NCBI GenBank assembly: GCA_026392115.1
Contig: JAPLCQ010000078.1
Coordinates: 1-62,547, forward strand
DNA length: 62,547 bases
Direction: 5' to 3'
Source of the DNA: Armatimonadota bacterium
GTDB lineage: Bacteria > Armatimonadota > Chthonomonadetes > Chthonomonadales > CAJBBX01
A program made the position numbers and the translations under genes. Numbering within the stretch: the first letter of the stretch is position 1; each line of letters begins with the position of its first letter. The notes below the pieces were generated by a model. It had not been told where the DNA came from. It made no database searches and was given only the letters and a program-made list of their open reading frames with translations. Of this stretch, positions 1-10,930 are shown piece after piece.

Positions 1-807
1 CTCCCCGGGTTCTTCGCGGCCTACCGATACGACGACGCTGTCCGGCTGGCCGGCCGCCAGGGCCAACAGCGAGTCGTAGCCGCGCCGGGCCGCTCGGAGG
101 CCGTAGTACGGCAGGACCACGGCGCCGGACCGTGCCTCGATGAACCGCGCCAACTCCCGCGCCGCGTCGTCCAGGGCGGGGTCCGCGGCATCAGTCGCCG
201 AGAGCCGTTCGCGGTACGGGTCGGGCACGTAGCCGTACCGCCGGCCCTCCGGACGGCGCACGAAGTCCTCGCTGATCGCGAGGCCCGCATCCAGCCCGAG
301 GTCATCCCAGATCAGGCCGCCGTAGTAGTGCGCCTCGTCGATCATGTGCCGCGCACGCTTCACGGCAAGCCTGACTCGCTCCGGCAACGGGAGGGCCCGA
401 GTGTCCGGTGAGTAGACGTACCGGTTGGCGAGGAAGAGGGCTGCGCGCTTCGGACGGTCCGACGGCGAGGCGCGTCCCAGACCGGCGAGGCAGAGCCGGG
501 CATCGTCACCGGTGGGCAGCACGGTGAGCGCCGGGCGCAGGTCGGCCTCGAGGCGGAGGAGCGGCTCGACCCAGGACCCGCGGAGGCGGAACGTGCTGGA
601 GCAGTCGCCGAGATCGTGGACCCGCACGCCGCCGCCGCGCAAGGCCGCGCAGATGACGGATGAGGCCGCCGGCGGCTCTCCCGGCGTCGGCTCTCCCAGG
701 GCCATGGTCACATCAAGGCCCCGCCGCCGGAGGAAGTCCGCGTAGATGGCGGCATGGACCTGCCGATGGCCCGAGGAGTTCGGGCAAAAAACGAGTGCGA
801 CGGCCAC
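1..807 (-). CDS. Glycosyltransferase-like protein, N-terminal part (cut by window edge)
   Basis: The frame stays open for 269 codons from a GTG at 807 to the first base of the window, so the C-terminus is missing. An AGGAGGA ribosome-binding site lies just upstream of the GTG with a 3-4 base spacer and decides the start. The N-terminus (AVALVFCPNSSGHRQVH) looks like the first strand and loop of a GT-B fold glycosyltransferase, and the following residues describe an alpha/beta protein without membrane segments. It lies 26 bases downstream of another glycosyltransferase on the same strand, in an operon with a Wzt-type ATPase. The natural inference is a role in assembling a surface glycan. I recognise no specific family, and the donor-binding half is outside the window. 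Confidence 0.6.
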   Translation of the reverse strand, partial: MAVALVFCPNSSGHRQVHAAIYADFLRRRGLDVTMALGEPTPGEPPAASSVICAALRGGGVRVHDLGDCSSTFRLRGSWVEPLLRLEADLRPALTVLPTGDDARLCLAGLGRASPSDRPKRAALFLANRYVYSPDTRALPLPERVRLAVKRARHMIDEAHYYGGLIWDDLGLDAGLAISEDFVRRPEGRRYGYVPDPYRERLSATDAADPALDDAARELARFIEARSGAVVLPYYGLRAARRGYDSLLALAAGQPDSVVVSVGREEPGE

Positions 808-833
808 CGATCCTCCTCACCGCCGTCAGGCTG

Positions 834-1961
834 TCAGGCGGCAGACACGATCGACGCGAACTGCTCAATCCTCTTCTCGAGGGTGTGGCTGCGGAGCGTG
901 CGGCGCTGGCCGGCCGCGGCGACGGCGGCGCGCTCGTCCTTATGCTCCAGGTAGTAGCCGACCTGGTCGACGCAGTCCTCGATGGAGCAATAGGGGACCA
1001 CCTCGCTCTTCATATCGAACCAGTCGCTCAGGTTCGGCTTATAGTCCGTCACCAGCAGGCTGCCGACGCCGGTGATCTCGAAGAGCCGCATGTTGTTGGC
1101 GATCTGCCCGGCGAATGCGGCGTGGATGTTGAGGCCGATGCTGCTGTCGCGCATCACCTGGAACATGTCCTCTCCCCACCGTTCGCACTGGTACGCCTTG
1201 CGCACGGCCGGGTCGCCGTCTGCCTCGGATGCGAGGCGGGTGGGCCCGAAGATCGAAACCGGGTGGCGGCGGCACAGGGCCGAGAGCCACTTCATGCGGT
1301 CCGGCCAGATGGCGCCGACGCTTCCGACGAATGTCACAGGGATCGTGGGGCGCCGGATGGAGATATCGTCCAGGACGCGCGCGTCGAAGGCATGGGGCAG
1401 CACCTCGACGCGCTTGGCTCCCAGCTCCCTGAAGCCGGCCGCGAGGCCCGCGTGGCCGGAGAAGAGGATGTCGTACGGGCTCACGTCGAAGCTCTCGGGA
1501 ATACGCGCCCCATGGAGACCGACGGTGAGGCCCGCGTACCTGCGCATGGAGGCCACCAGTGACGACGGTACCGCGACGAGCGCTTGGTTCATCAGCACGT
1601 CGGGCCGGAACGCCCGAACCTGCGCCAGCACGATGTCATGACGCCACCGGGGCGTAGGCGAGCCGGCGATCCAGGGAACGATGCCTCCGCGCATGACGAG
1701 ATGGCGCGCTCCCGCCCGGCAGAAGCGCATGCCCTGCTCACGGGCCCAGGCGCGTTGCATGTTCTCGCAGTTCGCGATGACGACGCCGACCTCGTGGCCC
1801 ATCTGCCGCAGGTAGTGCGCGTATCCACCTACGATGCCGAAGTGGCTCTTCTCCCGCGCGGCGATCTGATCGGCGTATGGGGATGCGGCGAGTTCAGGAG
1901 TTCGATGGTAGAAGGCCGCCTGAAAGTCCGGGTAGTCGGTTGTGATCAACAGGATGCGCAT
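834..1961 (-). CDS. Glycosyltransferase with CgeB-like C-terminal domain
   Basis: A 375-residue cytoplasmic protein starting MRILLITTDYPDFQ, typical of GT-B glycosyltransferases. The C-terminal half carries the pattern of the CgeB/YkvP-like glycosyl transferase domain: a VTFVGSVG strand near residue 215, a segment around SIGLNIHAAF, then MRLFEITGVGSLLVTDYKPNL, where the Glu of FEI and the Gly-rich turn usually bind the nucleotide sugar. The start ATG lies 15 bases after the stop of the Wzt-type ATPase and the next glycosyltransferase follows after 26 bases, so it is the third gene of a four-gene operon. It probably adds a sugar to a surface polysaccharide before or during export. Donor and acceptor cannot be read from the sequence. 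Confidence 0.8.
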   Translation of the reverse strand: MRILLITTDYPDFQAAFYHRTPELAASPYADQIAAREKSHFGIVGGYAHYLRQMGHEVGVVIANCENMQRAWAREQGMRFCRAGARHLVMRGGIVPWIAGSPTPRWRHDIVLAQVRAFRPDVLMNQALVAVPSSLVASMRRYAGLTVGLHGARIPESFDVSPYDILFSGHAGLAAGFRELGAKRVEVLPHAFDARVLDDISIRRPTIPVTFVGSVGAIWPDRMKWLSALCRRHPVSIFGPTRLASEADGDPAVRKAYQCERWGEDMFQVMRDSSIGLNIHAAFAGQIANNMRLFEITGVGSLLVTDYKPNLSDWFDMKSEVVPYCSIEDCVDQVGYYLEHKDERAAVAAAGQRRTLRSHTLEKRIEQFASIVSAA

Positions 1962-1976
1962 GCCGTTCGCGGGTCC

Positions 1977-3278
1977 TCACGTATCGACGTCGGCGCGGCA
2001 CGGGTCACCGTTGATCCGCCACGTGCAGGGGAACAGCGCCTCGCCGGGCACACCCTCCGCGGGCGCGCCGACGCCGTAGAAGTCGCCCTCCGTGACCTGC
2101 ACGGTAAAGGCCTCCTGAATCCAGTCCTGCATCACGCTGGAGGCATAGACGGCCGTGTTCAGCACGTAGGCGCCTGGAGCGAAAGGCAACCTCTCCAGAA
2201 TACACGATACATGTCCCGAACCGCTCAATGGGCCGAGGTCGTCGCCGACCAGCACATTGCTCAGCATGGTGACGAATGGGCCGCCCGCCGCGCGGATCGG
2301 GAACCCCACGCCGATGTGCTCCAGTGTGATGCCGGGTCGCACACGGTAGTCCAGACGGAACTCGGTCCAAGCGCCGCAGGTCAGGCGGTCGACGCGCCGG
2401 CCGTCACGGTCGTAGCATCCGAAGCCCTCCACGCGGATGTCGCCCTGTCCCTTCCGGTCCGTACGCGCGCCGGGGTCCACGGCGCTGAGCTCTTGCAGGT
2501 GCCGCAGGTAGCTGTCGATGGCCTGCGAGGTTGGCCCCGGCCCGAAGTCCAGGCGCCCCGATGTCAGCACGATGGCTCGGGTGCAGAGGCTCTGGACCGA
2601 CGCCATGTTGTGGCTGACGAAAAGGACCGTGCGCCCCTCTCGGGCGATGCTGCTCATGCGCCGCAGGCACTTGCGCTGGAACTGGGCGTCGCCTACGGCC
2701 AGGACCTCGTCCACCACGAGTATTTCCGGCTCCAGATGCGCCGCCACGGCGAAGGCCAGCCGCACGTACATGCCGCTGGAGTAGCGCTTCACGGGGGTGT
2801 CGATGTACTCGGCGACCTCGGCGAACTCCACGATATCGTCGAACTTGCGGGCAACCTCAGCCTGGGTCATGCCCAGGATGGCGCCGTTCAGGTAGACGTT
2901 CTCGCGGCCGGTCAGCTCCGGATGGAACCCCGTGCCCACCTCCAGCAGGCTGGCAATGCGACCGCGCACCCGTATCTCGCCCCGCGTGGGGGCGGTCACC
3001 TGGGATAGCAGCTTCAGGATGGTGCTCTTGCCCGCGCCGTTTCGGCCGATGACGCCCAGCACATCGCCTTCATCGACATTGAACGAAACATCGCGGAGGG
3101 CCCAGACGGTCTGGCCCACCTGGTTGCCGTGGTCGGCCTGTCCCAGCTTCAGCATGGGATCGGGCAGACCGCGGAAACGCGCCCACGCGCGGCTCAGGTC
3201 GTCCTGGATCGTGCCGCGACCGATAACGCCCAGGCGGTAGGCCTTGGCGACGCCCTCCACCTCGATCACGCGCGCCAT
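1977..3278 (-). CDS. ABC transporter ATP-binding protein, O-antigen/polysaccharide export (Wzt type)
   Basis: A 433-residue ATPase of the KpsT/Wzt family that would energise export of a lipid-linked polysaccharide across the inner membrane. Visible motifs are Walker A GRNGAGKS (residues 78-85), the family-typical GFHPELTGREN stretch (about 118-127), the signature YSSGM (about 166-170) and Walker B ILVVDEVL (186-193). Residues beyond about 250 form an extra beta-rich C-terminal domain like the Wzt carbohydrate-binding domain that recognises the modified end of the finished glycan. I place the start at ATG 3278, two bases after the upstream stop; an in-frame extension upstream would overlap the methyltransferase. 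The partner permease (Wzm) is not in the window. The upstream methyltransferase could make the chain-terminating modification, as in known Wzt-dependent systems; that link is inference. Confidence 0.9.
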   Translation of the reverse strand: MARVIEVEGVAKAYRLGVIGRGTIQDDLSRAWARFRGLPDPMLKLGQADHGNQVGQTVWALRDVSFNVDEGDVLGVIGRNGAGKSTILKLLSQVTAPTRGEIRVRGRIASLLEVGTGFHPELTGRENVYLNGAILGMTQAEVARKFDDIVEFAEVAEYIDTPVKRYSSGMYVRLAFAVAAHLEPEILVVDEVLAVGDAQFQRKCLRRMSSIAREGRTVLFVSHNMASVQSLCTRAIVLTSGRLDFGPGPTSQAIDSYLRHLQELSAVDPGARTDRKGQGDIRVEGFGCYDRDGRRVDRLTCGAWTEFRLDYRVRPGITLEHIGVGFPIRAAGGPFVTMLSNVLVGDDLGPLSGSGHVSCILERLPFAPGAYVLNTAVYASSVMQDWIQEAFTVQVTEGDFYGVGAPAEGVPGEALFPCTWRINGDPCRADVDT

Positions 3279-3280
3279 GC

Positions 3281-4222
3281 CTACGCGGCCTCGTCTTGCG
3301 CGGCGGGAGCCGAAATAACCACCACGTGGTGGTCGCGGGTCCACCAGCCGTCGGGCTGAACGGGGCGGGTCCAGCCCAGCGAGAATGGGGGGATGTGGCG
3401 CAAGACGTTCGCGGGTCCACCTGTTCGTTTGGCCGCCTGCGCTACCTCATAGACCGCCGTCCGCGACGCCATGCCGGTCAGTCGCCCCGGCGTCGCGCGC
3501 TTTCGGCGGAAACGGCGCCGGTGGACGATCCGGGAACCCAGCCGGGCGCAGGCCCACTCCCACCAGTCGCCGCCGCAGAAGCTCACGTGCTCGGGCGAGT
3601 AGTACCAGTAGTCGCACGGGTTCCAGCGCCAGAGCCACGACGAGGGATCGCCCGTGGTCATCACGCATACGCCGCCCGGCTCCAGCAGTTGAACAGACTC
3701 GCGCACGAACGCCAGCGGGTTCTGGACATGCTCCACTACATCGATGCTCACGACGCAGCCGAAGCGCTTACCCGTCGCGCGCGCCTCGTCCGGGGTCGCG
3801 CCGAGCATCTCGATGCCTGATGCCGCCGCCGCCTGTGAGGCTTCCGCTGAGAGCTCCAGCCCGTGACGGCGATAGCCGGCGGGGAGCGACCGCATGAAGT
3901 CACCCCTGAAACAGCCCACTTCGAGCAGATCGCAGGGCGGAACCAGGCGCGTGATCGTCTCGCGGGCGATATCCCAGTCCGGACGGTCCATGCCCTCGCC
4001 CCACCACTGCTCGGCCGGGAGGGCGGCGTAGAGCCGGGTAAGGTCATCGGGGCTTGGGTAGGGATACCGGTAGAGGAGCCGGCAGTCCGGGCACCGGTAG
4101 AGCTTGCCCGGATCGGCCAGCCGGATGACGGCGTGCATCTCGCGGATGGGGCCCAGATCCCGGCTGCCTGCGCCCCCGCAACAGGGGCAGAGGTGGTCGG
4201 CTTGGCCCGGGCACACAGTCAT
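3281..4222 (-). CDS. Class I SAM-dependent methyltransferase with N-terminal zinc-ribbon-like segment
   Basis: A 313-residue protein. Residues about 11-36 carry two Cys pairs (CPCCGG and CPDC) that look like a zinc ribbon. They are followed by a Methyltransf_23-like Rossmann domain with SAM motif I LLEVGCFRGDF and the later VVSIDVVEHV strand, and a post-motif LLEPGGVCVMTTGDP typical of small-molecule or glycan methyltransferases. An AGGAGAG site 9 bases before ATG 4222 supports the start. It is the first gene of the minus-strand glycan operon, and the Wzt-like ATPase begins 2 bases after its stop. A methyltransferase beside a Wzt with a C-terminal carbohydrate-binding domain suggests capping of the growing polysaccharide, but sequence alone does not exclude methylation of an internal sugar. 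Confidence 0.8.
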   Translation of the reverse strand: MTVCPGQADHLCPCCGGAGSRDLGPIREMHAVIRLADPGKLYRCPDCRLLYRYPYPSPDDLTRLYAALPAEQWWGEGMDRPDWDIARETITRLVPPCDLLEVGCFRGDFMRSLPAGYRRHGLELSAEASQAAAASGIEMLGATPDEARATGKRFGCVVSIDVVEHVQNPLAFVRESVQLLEPGGVCVMTTGDPSSWLWRWNPCDYWYYSPEHVSFCGGDWWEWACARLGSRIVHRRRFRRKRATPGRLTGMASRTAVYEVAQAAKRTGGPANVLRHIPPFSLGWTRPVQPDGWWTRDHHVVVISAPAAQDEAA

Positions 4223-4355
4223 AGAACGAGCGCTCTCCTGTCTCTCTGGACTTCAAAGGATACCCCGCGCCGTCCGGCTTTGGCCGCAGCGGCTCGGCGG
4301 GGTAGTATGCCCATGCCAACGGCCCAGACGAGGCCGGAGCCACGAGGAGGCGCTC

Positions 4356-6872
4356 ATGTCGGAGTCCGAACCCACGCTCTACTACATTCCTCATACCCAC
4401 TGGGAAGGCGCCGTGTTCCAGACCCGCGATGCGTACCTCGACATGGGTCTGGCGAACATCACCCGTGCGCTGGCCCTGCTCCGCGCACGGTCGGACGCCC
4501 GGTTCGTGCTGGACCAGGTCTGCTACGTCAAGCCCTACCTGGAGCGCCACCCGCACGAGGCGGCCGATTTCCGCCGGTTTGTTGATGAGGGACGGCTGGC
4601 CATCGTGGGCGGCACCGATGTGATGCTGGACGTGAACATGCCAGGGGGCGAGTCGTTCGTGCGCCAGGCGCTCTACGGCAAGCGCTGGTTCCGCGAGGCC
4701 CTGGGCGTCGACGTGAAGGTGAGCTGGCAGCTCGACACGTTCGGCCACCACGCCCAGATGCCCCAGCTCCTGCGGCAGGCGGGTTTCGACTCGTTCTGGT
4801 TCTTCAGGGGCGTCCCGAGCCGGCAGACGCCGAGCGAGTTCGTCTGGGAGGGCCTCGACGGTACGCGCATCCCCGCCTACTGGCTCCAGCACAGCTACGC
4901 GGTCGCCTACGGCTCGCCGCACACGCTGCCCGAGTTCACCGCATTCATGCGCGGCCGTTACGACAGCCTGGGCGGCAACACGCCCCACGCCGCGCGCGTG
5001 GCTCCCTCCGGCGCCGACGTCTGCGAACCCGAAGAGCATGTGCCGGGACTGGCCGCGCGGATGAACGCGGACCCCGACGCCGGCCTGAAGGTGGTCGTGT
5101 CCGTTCCCGCGGACTACGAGGCGGAGGTGGCGCTGCGCGGCGAACCGCCCACGCTCAAGTGCGAGCTGAACCCCGTGTTCCAGGGCATCTACAGCAGCCG
5201 CATCGAGCTGAAGCAGCGCACCCGCGAACTCGAGGAGATGCTCACGGGCGCCGAGAAGCTGGGGGTCATGCTCCAGGCCGCCGGCAGGCCCACCGATGAC
5301 CGTCGGCTCTGGCAGGGCTGGGAGCCCATGCTCTTCAACCAGGCCCACGACATCATGTCCGGCGTGCTCACGGACCGTGTCTACGAAGACACCCTCGGCG
5401 GCTACGACCATTCGCGCCGCATCGCCTCGGCCGAGGGCGAGGACCGGCTCCGGGCCTACGTCGGCGCCGTCGACACGCGCGGCTCGGGCATTCCCATCTT
5501 CGTAACGAACCTGCTGGGCTTCGCCCGGACCGATGTGGCCCGAGCCACCGTGGGCCTGACCGCGCCCGGAGTGCGCGGCCTGCGCCTGACGGGTCCCGAC
5601 GGCCGCGAGACGCCGGTGCAGATCGAGCAGGCCGCGGGCAGGCCCGACGGCACGCTGGTCGAGGCCGGCATCGCCTTCCTGGCCGCCGACGTGCCCGCGC
5701 TGGGCCATGCCGTCTACCGCCTGGAGACGCTCGGCACGGCCGTACCCGGCGCCAGGCCCGAGCCGACACCCGAGCCGGCCAGCTGCATCGAGACCGACCT
5801 CCTTCGCGTCGAAGTGGACGCCGCGGGCGCGATCACGAGCCTGCTCAACAAGGCCGACGGCGTGCAGGCCCTATCCGCTCCGGGCAATGTGGTGGCCCGG
5901 CAGGAGGATCGCGGCGACTTCTGGGAGCCCTACAAGCCGCTGGACGGCGGCAGCCGCATCGCCATGACCGATCGCCACCCGGCGCCCGCGGTCGGCGAGG
6001 CCGAGTTCAGCACCGACGAGGCGGCCGAGGGCGTCACCGTGCTGCGAGGGCCGGTCTACTCCGAGGTCTCCGTGGCCCACGGCTTCGGCAAGGGCAGTTT
6101 CGCCACCAGGGTCCGCGTCTACGAGGGATTGCCGCGGGTGGAGGTCCGCACCAGCCTCCTGAACAACGACCACTCGGTGCGGTACCGGGCCCTCTTCCCC
6201 ACGGGCATGACCGAGGCCGCCAACCTGCATGAGATTCCTTTCGGCGCCATCGAGCGGCCCGAGGGCATCGAGTTCCCGGCGCAGAACTGGTTCAGCGCCG
6301 GCCAGGGCGGCCGGGGCTTGGCGATCCTCAACCGGGGGCTGCCCGGCGCGAACACGGCCGACGGGGTGATGATGGTCTCGCTCTTCCGCAGCGCCTGCAT
6401 CGTGGCGTACGGATACGGGGGCGGCTACGGGCCGGGCATGTCGTCCGACTCCGGATACATGATGGGCAAGGAGCTCACATTCGACTACGCCCTCGTCCCG
6501 CATGGCGGCGACGCCTTCGCCGCGCAGATCCCGCAGCAGGGGCAGGCGCTGAACTCGCCGCTGCGTGCCGCGCCTGCCGCCTCCGGCGAGGGCGCGTTGC
6601 CGCCGGTCTGGGGCCTCCTGGCCGTCGATGCGCCCAACGTGCTGGTCTCGACCGTGCGCAACAGCGAGAACGGCGGCGCCGTGGTGCGGTTCTACGAGGC
6701 GGCCGGGCAGGCGGCTCCGGACGTGCGCGTTCGGTTCGCGGCGCCGGTCGCTTCGGTGGAGGAGGTGAACCTGCTGGAGGAGGAGGCCCGGCCGCTGGCC
6801 CTCGACGGCGATACGGTCAGCGTGGGGCTCTCCGCCTTCCAGATCCGCACCCTGCGGTTCCGCCTAGCGTAG
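4356..6872 (+). CDS. Glycoside hydrolase family 38 alpha-mannosidase
   Basis: An 838-residue enzyme without a signal peptide, expected to hydrolyse alpha-mannosides by a retaining, zinc-dependent mechanism. The start is ATG 4356, preceded by GAGGAGG at 4344-4350. GH38 landmarks are HTHWEG at 13-18, QLDTFGHH with the nucleophile Asp at 127, and FNQAHD with the zinc-ligand His at 331; beta-sandwich domains fill the C-terminal half. The usual HxHWD zinc motif reads HxHWE here, so Glu17 takes the place of the ligand Asp. I believe some bacterial GH38 members share this, but it is worth checking. The gene is divergent from the surface-glycan operon and overlaps the end of the convergent downstream gene by 9 bases. 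It probably degrades oligosaccharides imported into the cytoplasm. Confidence 0.92.
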   Translation: MSESEPTLYYIPHTHWEGAVFQTRDAYLDMGLANITRALALLRARSDARFVLDQVCYVKPYLERHPHEAADFRRFVDEGRLAIVGGTDVMLDVNMPGGESFVRQALYGKRWFREALGVDVKVSWQLDTFGHHAQMPQLLRQAGFDSFWFFRGVPSRQTPSEFVWEGLDGTRIPAYWLQHSYAVAYGSPHTLPEFTAFMRGRYDSLGGNTPHAARVAPSGADVCEPEEHVPGLAARMNADPDAGLKVVVSVPADYEAEVALRGEPPTLKCELNPVFQGIYSSRIELKQRTRELEEMLTGAEKLGVMLQAAGRPTDDRRLWQGWEPMLFNQAHDIMSGVLTDRVYEDTLGGYDHSRRIASAEGEDRLRAYVGAVDTRGSGIPIFVTNLLGFARTDVARATVGLTAPGVRGLRLTGPDGRETPVQIEQAAGRPDGTLVEAGIAFLAADVPALGHAVYRLETLGTAVPGARPEPTPEPASCIETDLLRVEVDAAGAITSLLNKADGVQALSAPGNVVARQEDRGDFWEPYKPLDGGSRIAMTDRHPAPAVGEAEFSTDEAAEGVTVLRGPVYSEVSVAHGFGKGSFATRVRVYEGLPRVEVRTSLLNNDHSVRYRALFPTGMTEAANLHEIPFGAIERPEGIEFPAQNWFSAGQGGRGLAILNRGLPGANTADGVMMVSLFRSACIVAYGYGGGYGPGMSSDSGYMMGKELTFDYALVPHGGDAFAAQIPQQGQALNSPLRAAPAASGEGALPPVWGLLAVDAPNVLVSTVRNSENGGAVVRFYEAAGQAAPDVRVRFAAPVASVEEVNLLEEEARPLALDGDTVSVGLSAFQIRTLRFRLA

Positions 6873-7973
6873 CGGCCCGTCCTCTCGCGACGCCCGCTCC
6901 AGAGCCCGGACGCGGGCGTCGCCCTCGCCCAGCGTGGGGCAGATCCAGCCGCCCTCATCGTGCTCGTTCCATGCGTAGACGATGAGGGCGTCGGCCTCGC
7001 AGGCGGCCGGATGGTCGCGGACCCATGCCGCGGCCTCGCGGACATGCGCGGCCAGTTGCGCGGGGGTGGGCGCCTCGAAGTAGCGCTCCATGCCTTCGCC
7101 GGGCTTCTGCCAGGGCTCCCATGGATGGGGCCGCTCGATGCGCGGGCGGCGGTCCCATCCCGTCACCGCGGTAGGCACCACTCTGGCCCCGAGGCCCGCC
7201 GCGGCCTCCCAGTACTCCCGCGCCGCGCGGGTCAGGTCGCTGTAGGGGCTTCGGTTGCCGCCGTTGCCGGGCACGACGTATGCGCTGACCGCCTGTGCGC
7301 CCAGGGCGTCGGCCAGCTGCTTCCCGCGGGCGGGCGAGAAGTCCATGATCACCAGATAGGGGTCGCCGGCGCCTGCGGCCACGGAGTCGGCGCGGAACTG
7401 GTCGAAGAGCCTCCTCCCCTGCGCCAGACCGCCCCAAGACGCGATGTAGGCTTCGTCGACGAAGCCCAGGAAGAAGAGCGGCCGCCCGCCCGCCACACGC
7501 ACGTAGTTGGGTCTGCGCATGAGGTCCACGAAGCGCTTCATTCTGCCCGGGAAGGCTTCGGCGTTGCCTGTGCGTCCCGCCTCGAGCAGCATGGCGAAGC
7601 GAACGTCGGCGGAGCGAGGGCTTGCCAGATAGAGCTTCAGGGCGTCGGCCAGCGGGTCGGATTCGTCATAGGCGACGAAGGCCCAGTAGTCGATGGCGGC
7701 GCGGCGCGCGTAGGCGATCTCGCGGTCCATGATCGCCTGCGTCAGCGGGCCGATGGTGATGCGCCGCTTGTCGATCGCCTTGCTGAAGAAGGGCGCGCGG
7801 TGGCGGTACCGAAGCGGGCTCAGGCACTCGGTGACGACCTTGCAGACCTGGCCGCGCTCGGTGCCGTACCAGCCATCCCATCGTATCGCGCCGATCAGAG
7901 GCCGGCCGGTCGCGCTCTGCGTCACGGCGCCGGACAGGGCCAGGGCCGCCGCAATGGTTGCGAGTGTGCTCAT
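6864..7973 (-). CDS. Secreted GH99/WbsX-like (beta/alpha)-barrel protein
   Basis: A 369-residue protein with an N-terminal hydrophobic stretch (MSTLATIAAALALSGAVTQS) like a signal peptide. Mature residues begin IGAIRWDGWYG, and a segment near residues 75-105 (IMDREIAYARRAAIDYWAF) resembles the 'move along as an alpha-helical barrel' pattern of GH99-like/WbsX proteins, in which the enzyme is told apart by aromatic residues and a later YAWNEHDEGG segment (present near residue 335). ATG 7973 is chosen because the signal peptide starts there; the Shine-Dalgarno (GAGG) is weak. Its last 9 bases overlap the mannosidase stop on the other strand. It may act on alpha-mannose or similar glycans outside the cytoplasm. 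The family assignment rests on pattern memory only, and the catalytic acids are not clear to me. Confidence 0.55.
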   Translation of the reverse strand: MSTLATIAAALALSGAVTQSATGRPLIGAIRWDGWYGTERGQVCKVVTECLSPLRYRHRAPFFSKAIDKRRITIGPLTQAIMDREIAYARRAAIDYWAFVAYDESDPLADALKLYLASPRSADVRFAMLLEAGRTGNAEAFPGRMKRFVDLMRRPNYVRVAGGRPLFFLGFVDEAYIASWGGLAQGRRLFDQFRADSVAAGAGDPYLVIMDFSPARGKQLADALGAQAVSAYVVPGNGGNRSPYSDLTRAAREYWEAAAGLGARVVPTAVTGWDRRPRIERPHPWEPWQKPGEGMERYFEAPTPAQLAAHVREAAAWVRDHPAACEADALIVYAWNEHDEGGWICPTLGEGDARVRALERASREDGPLR

Positions 7974-8065
7974 GGCCTCAGGTTCGCCGCGCGGCACGCC
8001 GACTCCTTGGCCACAGGGCGCGGCGGGGACATGAGACTCGCGCCGCGCCCCTGAAGCCGGGGAGG

Positions 8066-9577
<1,512 letters not shown>

Positions 9578-10930
9578 CTAGACCTGCCAGCCCGGGCGAT
9601 ACGTGCGGCGGATGTACTTGTTGACCGAGGGCTCGTTGGTGCACTTCATCTTCGCCACGTCCCAGGTCAGGGTCTTGCCGACGCCCGCGCACTGAGCCAG
9701 GTAGCCCAGCAGTGCGAACTCGGTAAGCGGACCCGAGGCGCCGGGGAAGTTGGAGGCCGGGGTCCCGCCGTTCTTGATGCAGTAGAAGAGGTCGTCGATG
9801 GGGCCGCTGCCGTGGGCGCGGGGAAGCGTCTTGGCGGGAGCCGGGTAGTCGGCGTGGCGCTCCAGCGGGAGCAGGCGGGCCTGGCCGGCGGTGCCAGTGG
9901 TCCAGAGCAGGCCCTTGTCACCCTTGAACAGGGTGCACTCGCCGAAGTTGATCTCGCACTCCTTCTCCGTCTGCTTCATGATGTCGGGCTTCAGGCCGGA
10001 GTGGTCGTAGACGTGGATCTTGACGGCGGGCATGCCGGCGCGGGCGGGCACTTCGTAGACGACGATGTTGTCCTGCGGGAACATCTCCTCGCTGCCGCCG
10101 TTGGTGCCGAGGCAGGTCACGGTGAACTGCTTGGCTTCGGCGATCTTCAGAGCGAAGAAGAGGCAGTCGAGGTTATGGCATGCCATGTCGCCGATGGTGC
10201 CTGTGCCGAAGTCGCGCCATGAGCGCCAGCTGAACGGGTGCAGTCCGTCGTGGTACTCGCGCATGGGGGCGGGGCCGATCCACTCGTCCCAGTGGACGCC
10301 GGCCGGCACCGGCTTGCTTTCGGGGCGCGCGCCGGTGCCGCCGAAGTTGCGGCCGAGGATGGTGTGGGTCTCGGTGACGCCGCCCACGGCGCCGTCCCAG
10401 ACATACTCGCAGGCGCGACGCAGTCCTTCGCCGCAGTGGCCCTGGTTGCCCATCTGGGTCATCACCTTCTTGGAAGCGGCGGCCTTGGCCAGGGCGCGGA
10501 CCTCGTAGATGTTGTGGGCCAGGGGCTTCTGGCAGAAGACGTGCTTGCCCATCTTGATGGCGCGGATCGACGCGGGGCCGTGGATATGGTCCGGCGTGGC
10601 GACCAGGACGACGTCGATGTCCTTCTTGCACTGGTCCAGCATCTTGCGGAAGTCGTTGAACGTTTTGGGCGCCGGATCGCTGGGATTGCGCTCGGTGACC
10701 TTCTTCAGGGCGCCGGCGAGGGTTCCATCGTCGATGTCGCAGAGGGCCACGACGCGCTCGCCGCACGCGGCGTCGACGCTGTAGCCGCCCATGCCGCCCA
10801 CGCCGATGACGGCGACACCCAGCTTGGCATTGGGATCCGGCGATGCCAGGACGGCCGGCGCGGCCAGGGTGGCGCCCGCGACCAGGGCCGTAGACTGCAC
10901 GAACTCGCGACGTGATAGGCTGTCAGCCAC
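9578..10930 (-). CDS. Gfo/Idh/MocA family oxidoreductase, Tat-exported
   Basis: A 450-residue NAD(P)-dependent sugar oxidoreductase. The start is the GTG at 10930, because AAAGGAG stands 7 bases upstream and because this start places a textbook twin-arginine signal (SRREFV, residues 6-11, then a hydrophobic stretch ending AAPAVLA) at the N-terminus; in-frame ATGs further upstream bury the motif. The Rossmann fold GVGGMGG is at about 43-49 and the catalytic-lysine motif reads CQKPLAHN (about 133-140), the family's E/C-KP variant. HWDEWIGPAP and FSWR segments match secreted bacterial members. The substrate is unknown; the Tat signal implies folding with bound cofactor in the cytoplasm. It is divergent from the GH30-like gene across a 188-base gap. 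Confidence 0.9.
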   Translation of the reverse strand: MADSLSRREFVQSTALVAGATLAAPAVLASPDPNAKLGVAVIGVGGMGGYSVDAACGERVVALCDIDDGTLAGALKKVTERNPSDPAPKTFNDFRKMLDQCKKDIDVVLVATPDHIHGPASIRAIKMGKHVFCQKPLAHNIYEVRALAKAAASKKVMTQMGNQGHCGEGLRRACEYVWDGAVGGVTETHTILGRNFGGTGARPESKPVPAGVHWDEWIGPAPMREYHDGLHPFSWRSWRDFGTGTIGDMACHNLDCLFFALKIAEAKQFTVTCLGTNGGSEEMFPQDNIVVYEVPARAGMPAVKIHVYDHSGLKPDIMKQTEKECEINFGECTLFKGDKGLLWTTGTAGQARLLPLERHADYPAPAKTLPRAHGSGPIDDLFYCIKNGGTPASNFPGASGPLTEFALLGYLAQCAGVGKTLTWDVAKMKCTNEPSVNKYIRRTYRPGWQV

